NCBI GenBank assembly: GCA_018398805.1
Contig: JAGFBZ010001954.1
Coordinates: 1 to 64,000 of the forward strand
From: Hirundichthys speculiger
Lineage: Eukaryota > Chordata > Actinopteri > Beloniformes > Exocoetidae
Direction of reading: 5' to 3'
DNA length: 64,000 bases
The position numbers and the translations under genes were made by a program. Below the pieces are notes generated by a model. It saw nothing but the letters and a program-made list of their open reading frames with translations, was not told the DNA's origin and made no database searches. Shown here piece after piece: positions 37,708 through 50,265 of this stretch (its first letter is position 1; every line of letters begins with the position of its first letter).

Positions 37708-38122
37708 TAGGGATGGAACGGTTACCGGTATTACGGTAAAGCGCGGTGAAATTTTACTTGATAAGGATTACCGTTTATGTTTGACTTAATCTCATTATTG
37801 ATTACCAGGATATGTAATATCAACCTCATTAAAGTCTTGCGAGCAACTCACGACTGTGAATATGTAGCTTGTAACATAGGCATTTATTTTGTTTTTAAAA
37901 TGAAATCTCTTTCCGTGCCAGTTGTTTGCTTTTTAATTTTGATAAGATTTTGGCTTCTGATGTTTTAGTATGACAAGAAAATCACAAGATTTTGTGAAAT
38001 TATTTTAATGTATTGTCTTTTGGACATTTGTACAGCAATTAAGAATAACAATAATATTGTAAACCGTGATAATTTGGTCACTATAATCGAGATATTGAAT
38101 TTTCCATATCGTTACATCACTA
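37708..38122. mobile_element. hAT-type MITE
   Basis: The ends are tagggatggaacggt and tcgttacatcacta, roughly inverted. The flanks are atgaatat (37700-37707) and atgcacat (38123-38130), an 8-bp pair with two mismatches, so it is an older insertion. Near each end are accggtattacggt and aaaccgtgataat blocks that also pair. Non-coding. Confidence 0.7.
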
Positions 38123-38689
38123 ATGCACATCAGTTGAAAAACAGGCATTTACAAAGATTGTGTCTGATCCCCCTCTGTTAGAAGAGGAGACAATATTTTG
38201 TGACATTTTCTAAAATCTTGTTGTGATTAAGCGCATCAGTTAGTTTAGTTGACGAATGTGTGAACATCTATCACAGAGCCAGAGTGAACAATAACAATCC
38301 ATCTCCATTATCTCTGAGTTGAGCTTATCATAACTTCTGTCAGATTGTCAAAACCTCTTTGTGAAGTTTTTATGGGTTGCAGCTGATCAAGACTGAAGCA
38401 CATGGACCGATAGAAAAACTCTTCTGATGCCTTAGCATACAATTATGTGAATTTTAATACTCAAACCAAGATAATATTTAAGGGGAAAGCTGGTTGGTTG
38501 TCAAAACTAAATACCAGTAATGATGCTTCAGTACATTTTCAGATACATCTTGAAGTTTACCAGCATCGACATGCGTCTGCCTCCAAAAGGCTGGACAGAT
38601 GTTAACAAGTACCCGAATGAATCAAAAAAATATTTTTATTAATAAAATGAAAATGCTCGAGAGCACATTATTGATTGTCTTAAGTAAAT

Positions 38690-39232
38690 CCCAACTTCCA
38701 GGGTTGTCCAGGACGCATCCTGAAGAGATGCCCAAACCACCTAAGTTTGATCTTCTCAGTGTGGATCAGCTCTAGTCCGAGTCCCTCCCAGAGACCTGAA
38801 CTTCTCACCCATCTCCAATGTCATGTAGGAAACTAAATTCAGCTGCTTGTATTTGTGATCTCATTCTTATAGTCACTCCAGACTCCCACGCCATCCGTCC
38901 CTCGTTTGTGACCAAGGCCCTGAGATACATGAACTCCTCTGCTTGAGTCAGCATCTCACTCTCGACCCACAGAGGGTAATCTACTTTTTTCCCAACTAAG
39001 AACCATGGTCTCAGATTTGGAGGTGCTGATTCTCTTCCATACTGCTTCACATTGGGCTGCAAACTGCTCCTGTGACAGCTGGAGAGTCTTGCATGATGAC
39101 ATAATCTGCAAAAAACCGAAATAAAATCCTGACACCATTGAACTGGACCCCATGAAAGTCATGAAAAAATCTGGGAAAAAGGGCAGCCAGAATCCAACTC
39201 TCACCTGGAACGAATCCAACTACATAACAACT
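38690..39232 (-). pseudogene. LINE reverse transcriptase fragment with internal deletion
   Basis: Minus-strand translation gives QLSQEQFAAQCEAVWKRIST, then SKSETMVLSWEK, EEFMYLRALVTNEGRMAWES, RSQIQAAEFSFLHDI and IKLRWFGHL. This is the region after the catalytic palm in a common fish non-LTR element. Upstream, the polymerase motif reads FADY where the family has two aspartates. Between GRMAWES and RSQIQAAE about 45 residues usual for the family are missing without loss of frame, so an internal deletion has occurred. Frame changes show it is dead. Confidence 0.75.
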
Positions 39233-39314
39233 ATGCAGATACCACAAATACAGGACCTACATGTTACATGTCACTTTTCTATTATTGTTTGTGTTGCTTG
39301 GTAATTACAGCACT

Positions 39315-39560
39315 AAATGCTGGGTGGCGATATGGGTCATTTTTGCAGCGCTGTAGCTTGCGGTGCTGAGCTTCCTTTTGTTTAATTCCTCTCAGAAGCT
39401 CAGACATAGAAACAGAGCAACTGAAGCAGATCTCAATGTGAGTTAGAGCTGGTAAATGTTGAGCTTCAGTAACTTTTACTGATATTGCAGCAATCAATCT
39501 TTCTACCTGGGTTGAAAACAAAGTAGAAATAGTTGCAGGAAATATAAAGGGGAAAAAAGA
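39315..39560. repeat. Dispersed repeat, copy 1 (about 240 bp)
   Basis: It shares ordered blocks with 41785-42030: ggtggcg, cttcc-ttttgttta, agacat, agcagagcaa or agagcaact, aaatgttgagc, cagtaactttt, gata and aatctttctacc. Both copies are in the same direction. Just after it, acggcgtagcttacgccgt (39607-39625) is a small palindrome. Confidence 0.5.
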
Positions 39561-40744
39561 ACAATGCTACCAAGAAGACTAACCGTAGTAGCATTTGTGC
39601 AGGGTACGGCGTAGCTTACGCCGTGGGGTTCCTTGCTATGGTATATATGCGCCATATATATGTCTGTTTGACATTGAAGCATACCCCCCCCCCCAACACA
39701 CACACCCACAAGATATGCTGAGGGACACAGAGATGAGATGTGTCTTTATCTGTGGTAACACATAAATCTGCTAAGAACCAGGAAGTATCTCCAGTTGGAT
39801 TCAAAATGGCTAACGTAAAGTGAAGTGACTGAACAACGTAGCTGCTTCCAGTTTGGATGTGTTGTTCTTCTGCAGGATGAGTGGGATACTGTTGAAGGTC
39901 TGAGCCCCAGGGATGTCTTCTTGCTGGTGCAGGCACTGGATCAAATGATAAACAGTTACAGATATGCCCTTGAACTTGTCTTTGAGATGTTTTTTTCCTT
40001 TATATTATTATTTTACTTCTTAACTCACGACAAAGGAAAATGGTCACTGAGAGCGATAACAACTAGGAAGGAGAGAGGAAGGAAAAAAAAGAATATTAGA
40101 CATACACAGAACAGAGGGATGAAATGAAGCGACACTGGGGACCCGCTCATTTTACAGCCCAGTTGTCAAACACAGCTGTTTACATCGTGCGTGTGTGCGT
40201 GTGTGCACGTTTGTGCGTGTAAAAGAGTGAGACACAGACATAAAGGAAACAGAGACACAAGAGCTAAACCATGTACTGATGTGAACAGTCTGCTGGAGCA
40301 TGGTGAAGTGGTGAGTAGAAGGATGAAATGAGAAAGTCTTTTAGGATAGTAGGAAGTTCCAGCGAGAGAAGGGCTTAGATGCTGAAACGCAGATGATTTG
40401 CCATTGAAAAATCCAGATGACATGCTTGTGCTTTTACTTCTAAATAAGTAAGTCTGACTTGACAGGCTGGGAAAATATTTATGACTGGAAGGTTGTCAAC
40501 AGATTTAATCTTCTTACCAAAAACTCGAGATGTTAATCCAAATGTGTGCTGCAGGCCTGTAAAAAGAAAAAAAAAAAAGAAAAAAGGTTTGTGCGGAAGA
40601 TTGCAAATTTTTGGTTCGGGCTGTGTTCAGATGTTGTTAACATGTTTCTGCCACTCCAGTTCAGCCAAAACACACTGCTGCAGAAGATAATACCAGGTAC
40701 TGCTATAATCTGTCTAGTTTGTGAATCAGTCGCTGTTCGTGTAG

Positions 40745-40782
40745 AAAATAAAGATGAAAAATGATTTTTTTTTTTTTTTTTT
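40745..40782. repeat. Poly-T/A-rich run
   Basis: A run of about 20 T flanked by A-rich sequence; low complexity only. Confidence 0.8.
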
Positions 40783-41784
40783 AAACAAAATGAAAATCAA
40801 TATGGTCAAAACAAATACCTTGTGTTAAAATTGCTCTACATTTCCAAGTAGAAAAGATGAGTCCAGGTGAAATTGTTTATTATATTGATGCATGGACCTC
40901 CCTTTCTTGACCTCCTTGAGTTTATAAAAAGGGATCTTCACCCAGTTGGAAACAAGAAATGTGTATGAGTGTAAATATGGATGAGTGCACACTTAAAATA
41001 TATATATATGGAGCCACAAAGCTGTTCAGGGGGTAATGCGTTAAAACCATGGCCAGGCATCACAACTGGCAGTGGTTCAGTCATGTACAGTATAAACTGC
41101 ACATGTGCACCTGTGCGTGCATGCACACAACACAAATACACCCTCCACTCCACTTCTCAGCTCCAGAACCACTGTCACCATCAGCTGTTGGGTGTCTTGT
41201 CTGAGAACTGCTGCAAAGTACAGCGTAAAATGAATGATATCTTTTGATCCTTGATGCAGTTGCAGGAATTATTATGCAGCATCAAAATTTTATGACATTA
41301 ATGCCAGCTCAGCTCATAATTTTTCAGAGAGCAGGATCTCAGAAGGCGGTGGAGATGAAATGAGGAGCGTGGACGATGCATGGAAGTAAAGTAAATAAGT
41401 TACGAATAAGCTTACAGCCAGAAATCAGCTCGACTAATGTTTGGTATATAGAATGTGAAAGATTCATAGCGATACCTCTCGTCATAGCTTGAGGTGTGAG
41501 TGGCCCGGTGACAGCCCGTTCAAAGACTGCCTGAGATAATTTTCTGACAATGCCAGAGATCCGATGACTTTTTCGTCTGACAGCTAATTAAAATGCAAAA
41601 TGAAATAACCTATTAATTAATGCACTGCTTCATTTTTAAACAATTTAAGTTGCATGCAAAAGCTACTCTTTTTATCTATTGTCCTAGATGCCAGTTATCC
41701 ACACAGAGTATGGATGGGATATGTTGTTGTTGTTGGCTTTTATACTTGTCCGTAATTGTTTGTGTGTGTTTGTCTGTAATCACA

Positions 41785-42030
41785 CCATCAACAGCTAGGT
41801 GGCGGTACTTATTCTTCTCTGCAAGCTTACAGTGAAGAACTTCCATTTGTTTAGTTTATATATTTAGCTGAGACATGGCAGCAGAGCAAATCAAGCATTA
41901 TATGACTTGGAGATAACAAATGTTGAGCAACAGCAACTTTTTTGTTGATAATGTACCGATATATCTTTCTACCGAGCTTGAAAATGTCAAAGAACTAATA
42001 GTGTGAAATACATCAAAGGAAATAAAATGG
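41785..42030. repeat. Dispersed repeat, copy 2 (about 240 bp)
   Basis: This is the partner of 39315-39560. The shared order of blocks extends from ctaggtggcggta to aatctttctaccgagcttg. It is likely an old mobile-element family not otherwise identified. Confidence 0.5.
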
Positions 42031-42477
42031 GGCCAAGCGGTCTGAACAAACTTATTCCTGTCCACATCAACCTGATGCATATTTACCTTTCTGAGTTACA
42101 TTTTGGCTCCAGCGGAGGTTAAGGAGCAGTACCCCAAAGCTGAAATCCCACAGAATGCAGGAAGCACCATGGTCTGGGTTTTGGAGCAGCATGATCCAAG
42201 TCCCATGAGCAATGATTCAGAGCGGAGTGCTGGGAAGCATCAGCAAATGCTTTCTACTTACCCAAAGGTTTTGAGATCATGTGACCATTGGGGAAGAGTC
42301 TGCTCATTTAAAGGTGTACATCTCACCATATCTTGTCTTTTGTAGGCTAATAAAACTATCAAAATGTGCTTTTTGACTCACAACCCGAAAGCAGATACCG
42401 TTGGAATGATAAAAATTGCAGGTATTCTTCTTCTTTTTCCTTTTTTTAATACCTGCATTTTTTTTCCATGTTTATAT

Positions 42478-43093
42478 TAGGGCTGGGCAACGATTAAAAA
42501 TTTTAATTGTGATTAATCACATGATTTCCCTGATTAATCACAATTAATTAAATTGTATACGCAAAATCAAATAATGAATTCAAAAGTAGTGTAAAGGTCA
42601 CTTTTATTTAATGTTCTGCTGCCATATGAACTAAAGTGCCATAACATTTGTTGTTCAAACACTTTTAACATCAGCACTTGTCATTAACACATATTTAGTG
42701 CAAATCTCATCTTACAAAATGTAAAATAAAATTAAGTTTATTGCCACTGGCAGGGCATTAATCCTGTTTTTTATGTGTTGTAACAGCAGAAACTTTTAAC
42801 GGTGACCAGCGTTATTAGTCTATGTTCGCTACCAAACGTCCCTGTTAGAAAGTGTGAAGCAAAATTCACTATAGAAATTTCCTTTACAGGAGACTAGAAT
42901 GTAAAGTGCATGTTTATACAGAAGTTCTGTTTTTTGTTCTGCATGTTTTTCCACCAATTCTTTTCCGGTTCTGGTTCTGGTTTTCAAAACAAAAGCATTT
43001 GAGCAACATGCGTTAATGCGTGATAAAATAAATGTCGGCATTAACAAAGTAATGAGTTAATGCGATGATAACACGTTATCTTGCCCAGCCCTA
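42478..43093. mobile_element. hAT-type MITE (TAGGGCTGGGCAA ends)
   Basis: The ends tagggctgggcaacgat and cttgcccagcccta are inverted copies. The flanks are gtttatat (42470-42477) and gtttgaat (43094-43101), an 8-bp duplication with two mismatches. The left interior contains a second inverted stretch built from attaatcacaatta units. A truncated reversed copy occurs at 25560-25690. No coding capacity. Confidence 0.8.
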
Positions 43094-43290
43094 GTTTGAA
43101 TATGTTATTATATTTATATGTTAATATATTTATATGTTAATATCAGTTTTAAGTAAACTTCAGGTATACAGTCCAAAAAGGGTTCAGGTATCAAGTGACT
43201 CTAGTTTCCAACTTCACCTTCAGCCTTCTCAGCCCTCAGTGAATATCATCCTCACACGTCCCTGACATGGATTCACCAATTATATTAGAT

Positions 43291-44115
43291 CAGGAATTCC
43301 CAAAGTGGGGTGCGTGCACCCCCAGGGGTGCGCAAGCTGCCTCTAGGGGGTGCGCGAGATGAAAAATGTAATGGCGGTCTGATAATTTTTTTTGTTTTCA
43401 CACAATAAAGATGTGTAAATAAACATTTCCTTTGTAAAATTTTAAATCAAAAACTGTAATTTTAATGAATAAATAAATGCAGGCTATTCAAAATGCACGT
43501 CATCTTAAAGTGAAGCGTAGAAGAAGAAGTTATATTCTTCTACCACTGCATTTGCACCTAGCTTGTGGCCTCTACTTTAATTATTCTCGCAAATATGCTC
43601 AATTGGCTGAAATCAGGGAAAATATCTTTATTGGAACTTTATTGGAATAGAATTAAATTACTGGCGTTCAAATTTTATTTCCATAACCTGTGTTATGATG
43701 ACGGGTTGTGTTAGTTCCACGGTCATTTAAACATCCATCAACATTTAAATTTTTGTTCAATGTTCAAAATATTCGAACATTTTCCTCAACTTATCTGCTT
43801 TCTGCCACTGAGTCTGAGCATGTCATCCATCCTCTTTGCTCTTAAAAGTGCAAGCCTGCGCATAACTTTGTTTCATTATATTGGAACTGTGTTACAGTGT
43901 TTCAGTTTAATTTAAATGCGAGAGCACATTTTTGTGATTGTGATTATTATGTTATATGTGTGTTCTGGTCATTTTAGCATGAATAAACATGGCGACTTTA
44001 ATATGGCTATAATAAAGCTTGTTGCGTTTTTTTTAAGGGGTGGGGGATCGGGGGTGCGTCAACACGGTTGAGACATAGAAGGGGGTGCGCGGCTAAAAAA
44101 GTTTGGGAACCGCTG
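43291..44115. mobile_element. hAT-type element with perfect 8-bp duplication
   Basis: It starts caggaattcccaaagtggg and ends aaaaagtttgggaaccgctg, which pair as inverted termini. Both flanks read tattagat (43283-43290 and 44116-44123) with no mismatch. The left end repeats ggggtgcg-type strings that are mirrored on the right (gggggtgcgcggc). Length 825 bp, no transposase frame, so it is non-autonomous. Confidence 0.88.
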
Positions 44116-44123
44116 TATTAGAT

Positions 44124-47100
44124 TATTAGAAAGAAGCCTGTGTTTCTTCTTTTATGTTACCGTTAACTACACAAGCTTGACGTGAACTTCCAGCAAACAG
44201 GAGCTGTTTTTCACCGCAGCTTTGGCTAGCTCTGACGGTGTTCAACGTTAGCTGTAGCGAACGGCAGTAACGTTGTTATACGGCAAGGTATGAAAACAAT
44301 TGAAACCATAACTCACTAAATTCAATCCACTGGTAAATGTAGGTAGGAAACGTACGCTTGTCTGCCTTGTCCCCGGCGTGGACATCACTAGCTCCAGCTT
44401 CTAGTCCTGCTTAGCAACGTAACCTCCGAGTCCACATGAATGAAGAATGTTGGTATGACTGGAATAATGGAACAATCTGACCTGATTGGTTCTGGACAGG
44501 ATTAACTGACCGTCCAAGTGTCATTTAAAGGGCAGATTTCTGAAGTGCTCAGTTTGCTTATTAGGGCAGTTATATGATAATCAAAAAATAAAAATAAAAA
44601 AAACCTCCCGACTCCGACACCGATACCCCCCTCCCCCCTCAGAAAAAGAAAACTCCTCGGATCTACACGATTCACGTAGGTCACCCTTTTTGACTTCAAA
44701 ACGGCGAATTTCGCCGAAAGGTGAGGGATTTTCATGCCTGCTTAACACTCGCTGCTACCCGCAAATTGCAGGTTTAGGAACCTCCGCTAACCCCTATGCT
44801 GACTCCCTTACTCACTTTGTAGGTGTGGCATTGGGAGTGTCTTTTGCCCTTTCCACTAACTCGGTATCTTGCGATCGTGGGTTGCGGGTAACGTGTAGCA
44901 GGTGGTCCGCTACCCACATGTAGCGCAACCTGCTCTTAAAGGCAATGGGTACTGACACACTTATTGGTTTAACAGGTGGAACGCCCTAACCACTCCTATG
45001 CATAATATAGCGGTTAGCGCAGGTGGGATAGCGGGTTTAGCAAGCGTGGAAGATTGCATTCTTTGTGGTGGAACATCCCTCCCGCTACCCGCTATCCCTA
45101 AATAGCAGCTTTAGGAGATCTGGCGGAAGATCGGGCCCGTCGTTCTCAGATTTTGGATATTAATTCCCAATATATATGGCGTTGTATTGATGCGATACTC
45201 ACCTGTATGAGGTTCAAGCAAATTCACAGAATAAAAGACCTCTAGTGGCTGATGTAATATTTTTTGGATTTGTAGTTTAATTGTACAGCTACGGATGCAA
45301 GTGACAGAGCAACGAGGTTTGAACGTCAGTGAAGCTCGTGTCAAAATAGCCGTTATTTGGTGGTGGTGTTGTCTTTAGCCACTCAGGTAGCCTCTCTGTT
45401 CTTGCTTACTGGGTAACCACCTCAAACTTAAATTGCGATTGATGCTCTTCCTCACAAACACTCATTTCACACAGCATCTTTAGTAACTCTCGTCCTCTTC
45501 AGCAGCACTGTACCACTTATCATAAATGATTCCGCTGAAGAGCTCTGCGTTCAAGGGCGCAGACGATTGAATGACCCGCTGGGGACCTAAACAACCATTT
45601 CCGCCAGCTGTTCACTTCCTTGACTCTATTGTGTTTCATCAGCAATGCTTTCTGTTTCCTTTATTGTTCCGCTGCAGCGCTGCTATTCCTCATCACCTGT
45701 GACAGCTGTTTGGAGGCGTTGGATAAACATCGGCTTTTTCTTGACGCCGTTATGGCAGTGGCCAGATGGACTGGCCATTTAGTTGGGTTTCATATTCAAT
45801 TACTTTGTTGGCGCGTGAGTGGGGCTATGTTTTACATAAGGACCACAGCTGTGTTATCATTTTAGAGCAAAGCTAGAAGAGAAAGCAAAAGCTCATCACT
45901 GATGTAAAACACGTTTTCAGGCTCCGCTGTGAATATCGTGAAAGTTTCTGCTATTCTTACATTGAGTGTGTGCATTTTTTTGAAAAGCAGCCACATTTAA
46001 TTATTGTCTGTTCAAGGGTTCGGGTCTCTTAACACTCAGCCTGAATGTGGATAAACATTTCTAATGCTTTAGTGGTGTAAAAATATATTTTTTGTCCTCT
46101 CAAAGTGCACGGATAAATCAACTGGAAGTGATTTATGTCTTTTACTGGCATTTTCACCTACTTAAGGCAGGGGTTGTGATGATGAATATTTCCAGTACGG
46201 GCCTGCGAGCTTCAACTTCCTTCATTTTGTGCTAAATTTGCCTTTCAAAACACAACAAGGCCAAAGGGATATTTACAGGCTAACAAACACAAACTTTTTG
46301 CCAAGTGCTGGCTTTACAGTCTTGTCTGAAAGCTTTCTTTTTTGCATTTAAGTTATTGGAATTGGCACATCCAGATGAAGGTTGGTGAGCAGCTCCAGGA
46401 TCTCCTGAAGGTCAGAGTGACACAGAGTGAACGAGAGGACTCAAATGCACCTGCAAATTGAAGAAGCAAGCAGGTGAAAAAATATATTAACAGTATTTGA
46501 ATAAACTTGTCGGGGCTGCAGGAGCAGGAACTCCAAAACATGTGACCGTTTTTGAAACTGCATACTACCAGACTGCTAGTATGCAATGCTTTTCCCGAAA
46601 TGCAGTATGTAATATGCAGCATCTGAAAAACTACCTGGATGGTGTGCTACCACAGATGTAAGAAGGACAGTACAAACTTCCTGTGATGTATTCTGAAGAC
46701 TGCTTTTGAAGCTTCTTTTTACTCTTGGTACAGGGCGCCAAGTTGCAAATGAGCAGAATGAGCAGTCCTGGAAGCTGGCTGAACACACCCACATTAGTTA
46801 AGCCACTGCTAATCAGCTATTTTACTTCTGCTTATTCTAAACTATTATGCTAATTAATATTGTTTTACTTTCATTTTGATCAAATGTATCCAGTCATCCT
46901 CCTCTAAAGTGTCGCTACTAACATGACATTTGAAACGAGCACTGACAGAACTGAAAAGAAGACTGTTGGAGCTCTGCTGGTACCTGCAGTCATTTGGCCT
47001 GTTTCTCACAGGGTCAGTCCCAGCACAGGTTGGGCAAACCAAGTGATGTAGGGCCACAAGTCAGAGGATGATTGGTCCGAATGAACCCCTAACTTGGAAG

Positions 47101-47205
47101 GGTCCTGAAATGAAGCAGCTCCTCTTGGGAGTTGTGGAGCTGTTGGACCTCCCATTTCAAATGTTGTTTTGGTGGCAACTTCAGAAGTAACAGCTGCATT
47201 TAGTC
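44124..47205. other. Unannotated sequence
   Basis: No gene recognised. A gcatacta/tagtatgc palindrome at 46560-46583 resembles a common fish repeat core. Near 44840-45110 there are repeated strings such as gcgggta, tagcggg and acccgc in both orientations, hinting at another degraded inverted-repeat element. Confidence 0.4.
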
Positions 47206-47788
47206 CAGTGGTTCCTAAACTTTTTTCTGTAGGCAACCCTTTATAGAGAAAAATATTTTTTGGCACATCTAACAGAATTTGTTACATTATGTTCAAATGC
47301 TGTCTGTAATTTACAAAGCCGGGGTCCCACAGCTACTGGAAAACGCTGTGCTCCGGTTTTAATGCGACTGTGGCATGACCTCAAGTCCATAATGTCAATG
47401 TAAGAGTCAGCACCTACCAGTGGTGCTTTATTTTGAAATTTTGCCAGATTCTCTCGTTTTCAAGTCTGACTTCCTGCCAACTCAATGTGCTATGTGTGAA
47501 TTGCCACAGTCTACCAGTGGCCGTGTGCCAAAATAGACAAGACACGTATTTCTGGTGGAAAAGTGCATCTGGTGCCACCACTCTCATGGACTTGAATGGT
47601 GGTGATGCAAAGTGGGTGGCGCTATGCTTCCCTTCTATTTCTGTCCCCCATCCTTTGGCACTTGAGCTTAATGGTCTGACAATTCAATGTGTGACATTTT
47701 GTAAACTCATCCATGCTTGGAATGTAATTGGGCTTTGCTGTGCCCACCTTGCTTTAACTGCAGGCGCCCCCCAGTTTGGGAAGCACTG
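47206..47788. mobile_element. hAT-type MITE
   Basis: The ends cagtggttcctaaactttt and ccagtttgggaagcactg are inverted copies. The flanks are atttagtc (47198-47205) and gtttagct (47789-47796), sharing the central five bases. A 143-codon frame starting at 47433 runs across the right end of the element into flanking DNA and is spurious. Confidence 0.75.
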
Positions 47789-47796
47789 GTTTAGCT

Positions 47797-49432
47797 GCTG
47801 CTTAGCTAAGCCCCATCCTCAGACTGTTCCAGGCCAACCAACAGCCAGTCACGGTGGTCTGTGAGTGCAATTAACAGCATGAAAAGATGTATTACCTTTA
47901 CAATATGAACAACTGTGGTCTGTTAGGTCTTTATTGACAAGACAGTAGCTAAGTAGCTGAGACCTAGCCATTGGCTATGTCCATTATTGGTCAAAACACC
48001 CTAATTTTACATAAATTTGTTACGTTATATAATTTTACCTGGTACAAAAAATATGCACCTCCAGTACGGCGGTCCAGAAGTAAAATTAAGCTCAGGTCAG
48101 TGAAGATCGATTTGCTTTTGAAGCCGTATCTAATGGTCAGTTTAAGAACTAAAATCACTTCCTTGTTACGTGAAATTCGCAAAGTAAATTTGTGAAGTAA
48201 CACCTTTGGTGCTACTTTATGAAAATGCCTAGTTTGCAGCTACTTTGCATTTTGTTTTCCACTATGCAAAGCAGAACTACGCCCAGATGGTGGACACATT
48301 CAGTCAACTAATCCGGTGCACGTTTGGCACCTATTGCACAGTTACAGCATTAGCAAGTGCTATGTGGGCCAAAGGTTTCAAAGTTCTTAAACTGGGTCAA
48401 ACTTTGGTTTTAGTATGTGTCGTATAAGCCAGATGCGGCCCAAATATGGGCTGCAGCTAGTGCTGTGAGCGCCAGGTAATTGGGCCACGTCTGTCACAAA
48501 AATCAAGAGAGAATAAAAATGCCTCGAACATGAAGATAAAGGACTCAGAACCTGGAAGCAGTTCCATACACTGAACAACCCCTGTTTGTTTTCAGGACAT
48601 ATAGACAGAGCTGTGAATTATTTTCTTTGTAGTGGCAGCTGTTCCAGGTCTCTGTATGATTGTAACTCCACACCACACCTCAGTGCAGCAGAGCTCAGCG
48701 AGACAGATTGCCGCAGAGCCTTGAAGTTCCTCATCTTAACTGTTGCTGCAGAGGATCACCAGCACATCAGCTGATCTCCACACTTTCTCTGAATAATTAA
48801 ACACAAGGGTATCACTTGTTACTGTGCAACAACAGAGTCGGCTGGGTGAAAACGCTCAACATAAAATGGGCAATAAGACACAAGGAATAGTCATCTAAAT
48901 GCAAAACATCCACAGTTGCAACGACAAGTTAAAGCGAACTTTATACAGGAGAAAGCACCGGTGGGTTGGTGGGTTGGTGGTGGGTGAGCTGACTCTGTTC
49001 AAGTTGTGATTTCATAGCAGCAGGGCAGAGCCCACATGGGGTCCACATGCAGGACTTGTTCTGTGGTTGGTGTCCAATCAGATTTTTCTTTGTCGTTGAA
49101 GTTTAAAAACAAAAATGGACTGTAATCCTAAGTTTTTAGTGTCCAAAAGATGTTTATTGATTTTTCTAATTAGTTGTGTACAACTTAAAATGCAAATATA
49201 TGGCATAGAAGATTAATATTAGAACTGTTTAACGTCAGGAAAACACAGACGCGTTTTAACTGACAGCCATTTTTTAAATCTAACCTTTGGGTCCCGCTGG
49301 GTGTGGAAGCGCTCTAGTTTGGTGCCAATAAACAGTGGCCACTGTAGTCGATGACAGAGGTCCCAGCGGGAGCACAGCGCAGCGTTTTAGAAGCATCTTA
49401 GTCCAGGAATGTGGTCGCAGTTCGAGCGAGCA
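47797..49432. other. Unannotated sequence
   Basis: No gene recognised. A ggttggtgggttggtggtggg run lies at 48961-48982. Confidence 0.35.
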
Positions 49433-49440
49433 TTCATGAC

Positions 49441-50265
49441 CAGTTCACTTTCTACACAAACTAGTTCAGTTCATAGTTCACATAAATTAAAATGAACTAG
49501 TTCAGTTCATCATTTCAAAACATGAACTAAATAGTTAATTTTTAGTTCTTTTTAAATTATTTTTTTTATGTTGCTGCGAGCAATTGTTTGTCAAAATGAT
49601 TGCCACTGCCCATATACTACCCCACCACAAACAGTAATTATTTTATCCATTTTATCTGTCAAAAACTATGAGTCCAATTCTGAATCTTTATCCAACCAGG
49701 GTTCACATTAGCATTGAAGGGACAGCCCATGTAAAACTGTAATTTCCCTTTCAGCTTCTCTCTACAGTATATTAAAAATATGAGGAAGAACTTGCTGCCA
49801 AATGGTCTTTATTATAAGACAAAAACAGGTCCTTAAAATGCAAATGTTTTTCCCCCATTTCAATATTTCAATCCCCGACTCCAAAGATTACAGTTTAATC
49901 TTTGGAGTCGGGCCACGCCTCTCTGGGCGACTGCAGCTTTCATCTTCCTTCCTGCTTGTTTTAAACATTTGATGACGCAATTGTTCGCGTGACAGAAACA
50001 ACAGTCCGTGTTGCCATGTTTGATAACTTTCCTCAGATACATATCAGGCTCGTTTGTGGTGTATTTTAAATGGGGTTCGCTGGAAACCTTGCATGGTTTT
50101 GACCGTGCGTGAACTTTGAAAGAGCATCGTTCACAGTTACCCAAATGAACTCGTTCACACCCGACGCTCGTCAAGGGGAAAGAGAGTGCGTTCAGTTCAC
50201 GTTCGCACAAAATACAAACTAGTTTGTGAACTTTCGTTCAATGAACGCGTTCAGGTACAACACTG
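49441..50265. mobile_element. hAT-type MITE rich in GAACT boxes
   Basis: The right end is gttcaggtacaacactg and the left end starts cagttcactttctac. The flanks ttcatgac (49433-49440) and ttcatgtc (50266-50273) form an 8-bp duplication with one mismatch. Many actagttcagttc and gttcagttcacgttc strings face one another near the two ends. It contains a perfect palindrome at 49874-49912. No coding capacity. Confidence 0.75.
49874..49912. repeat. Perfect inverted repeat, 17-bp arms, 5-base loop
   Basis: The arms cccgactccaaagatta (49874-49890) and taatctttggagtcggg (49896-49912) are exact complements around cagtt. It lies inside the hAT MITE at 49441-50265. Confidence 0.9.

Noticed and set aside
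47433..47864. 143-codon open frame on the + strand
   Set aside because: It crosses the right terminus of the hAT MITE at 47788 and has no domain, so it is a chance frame.
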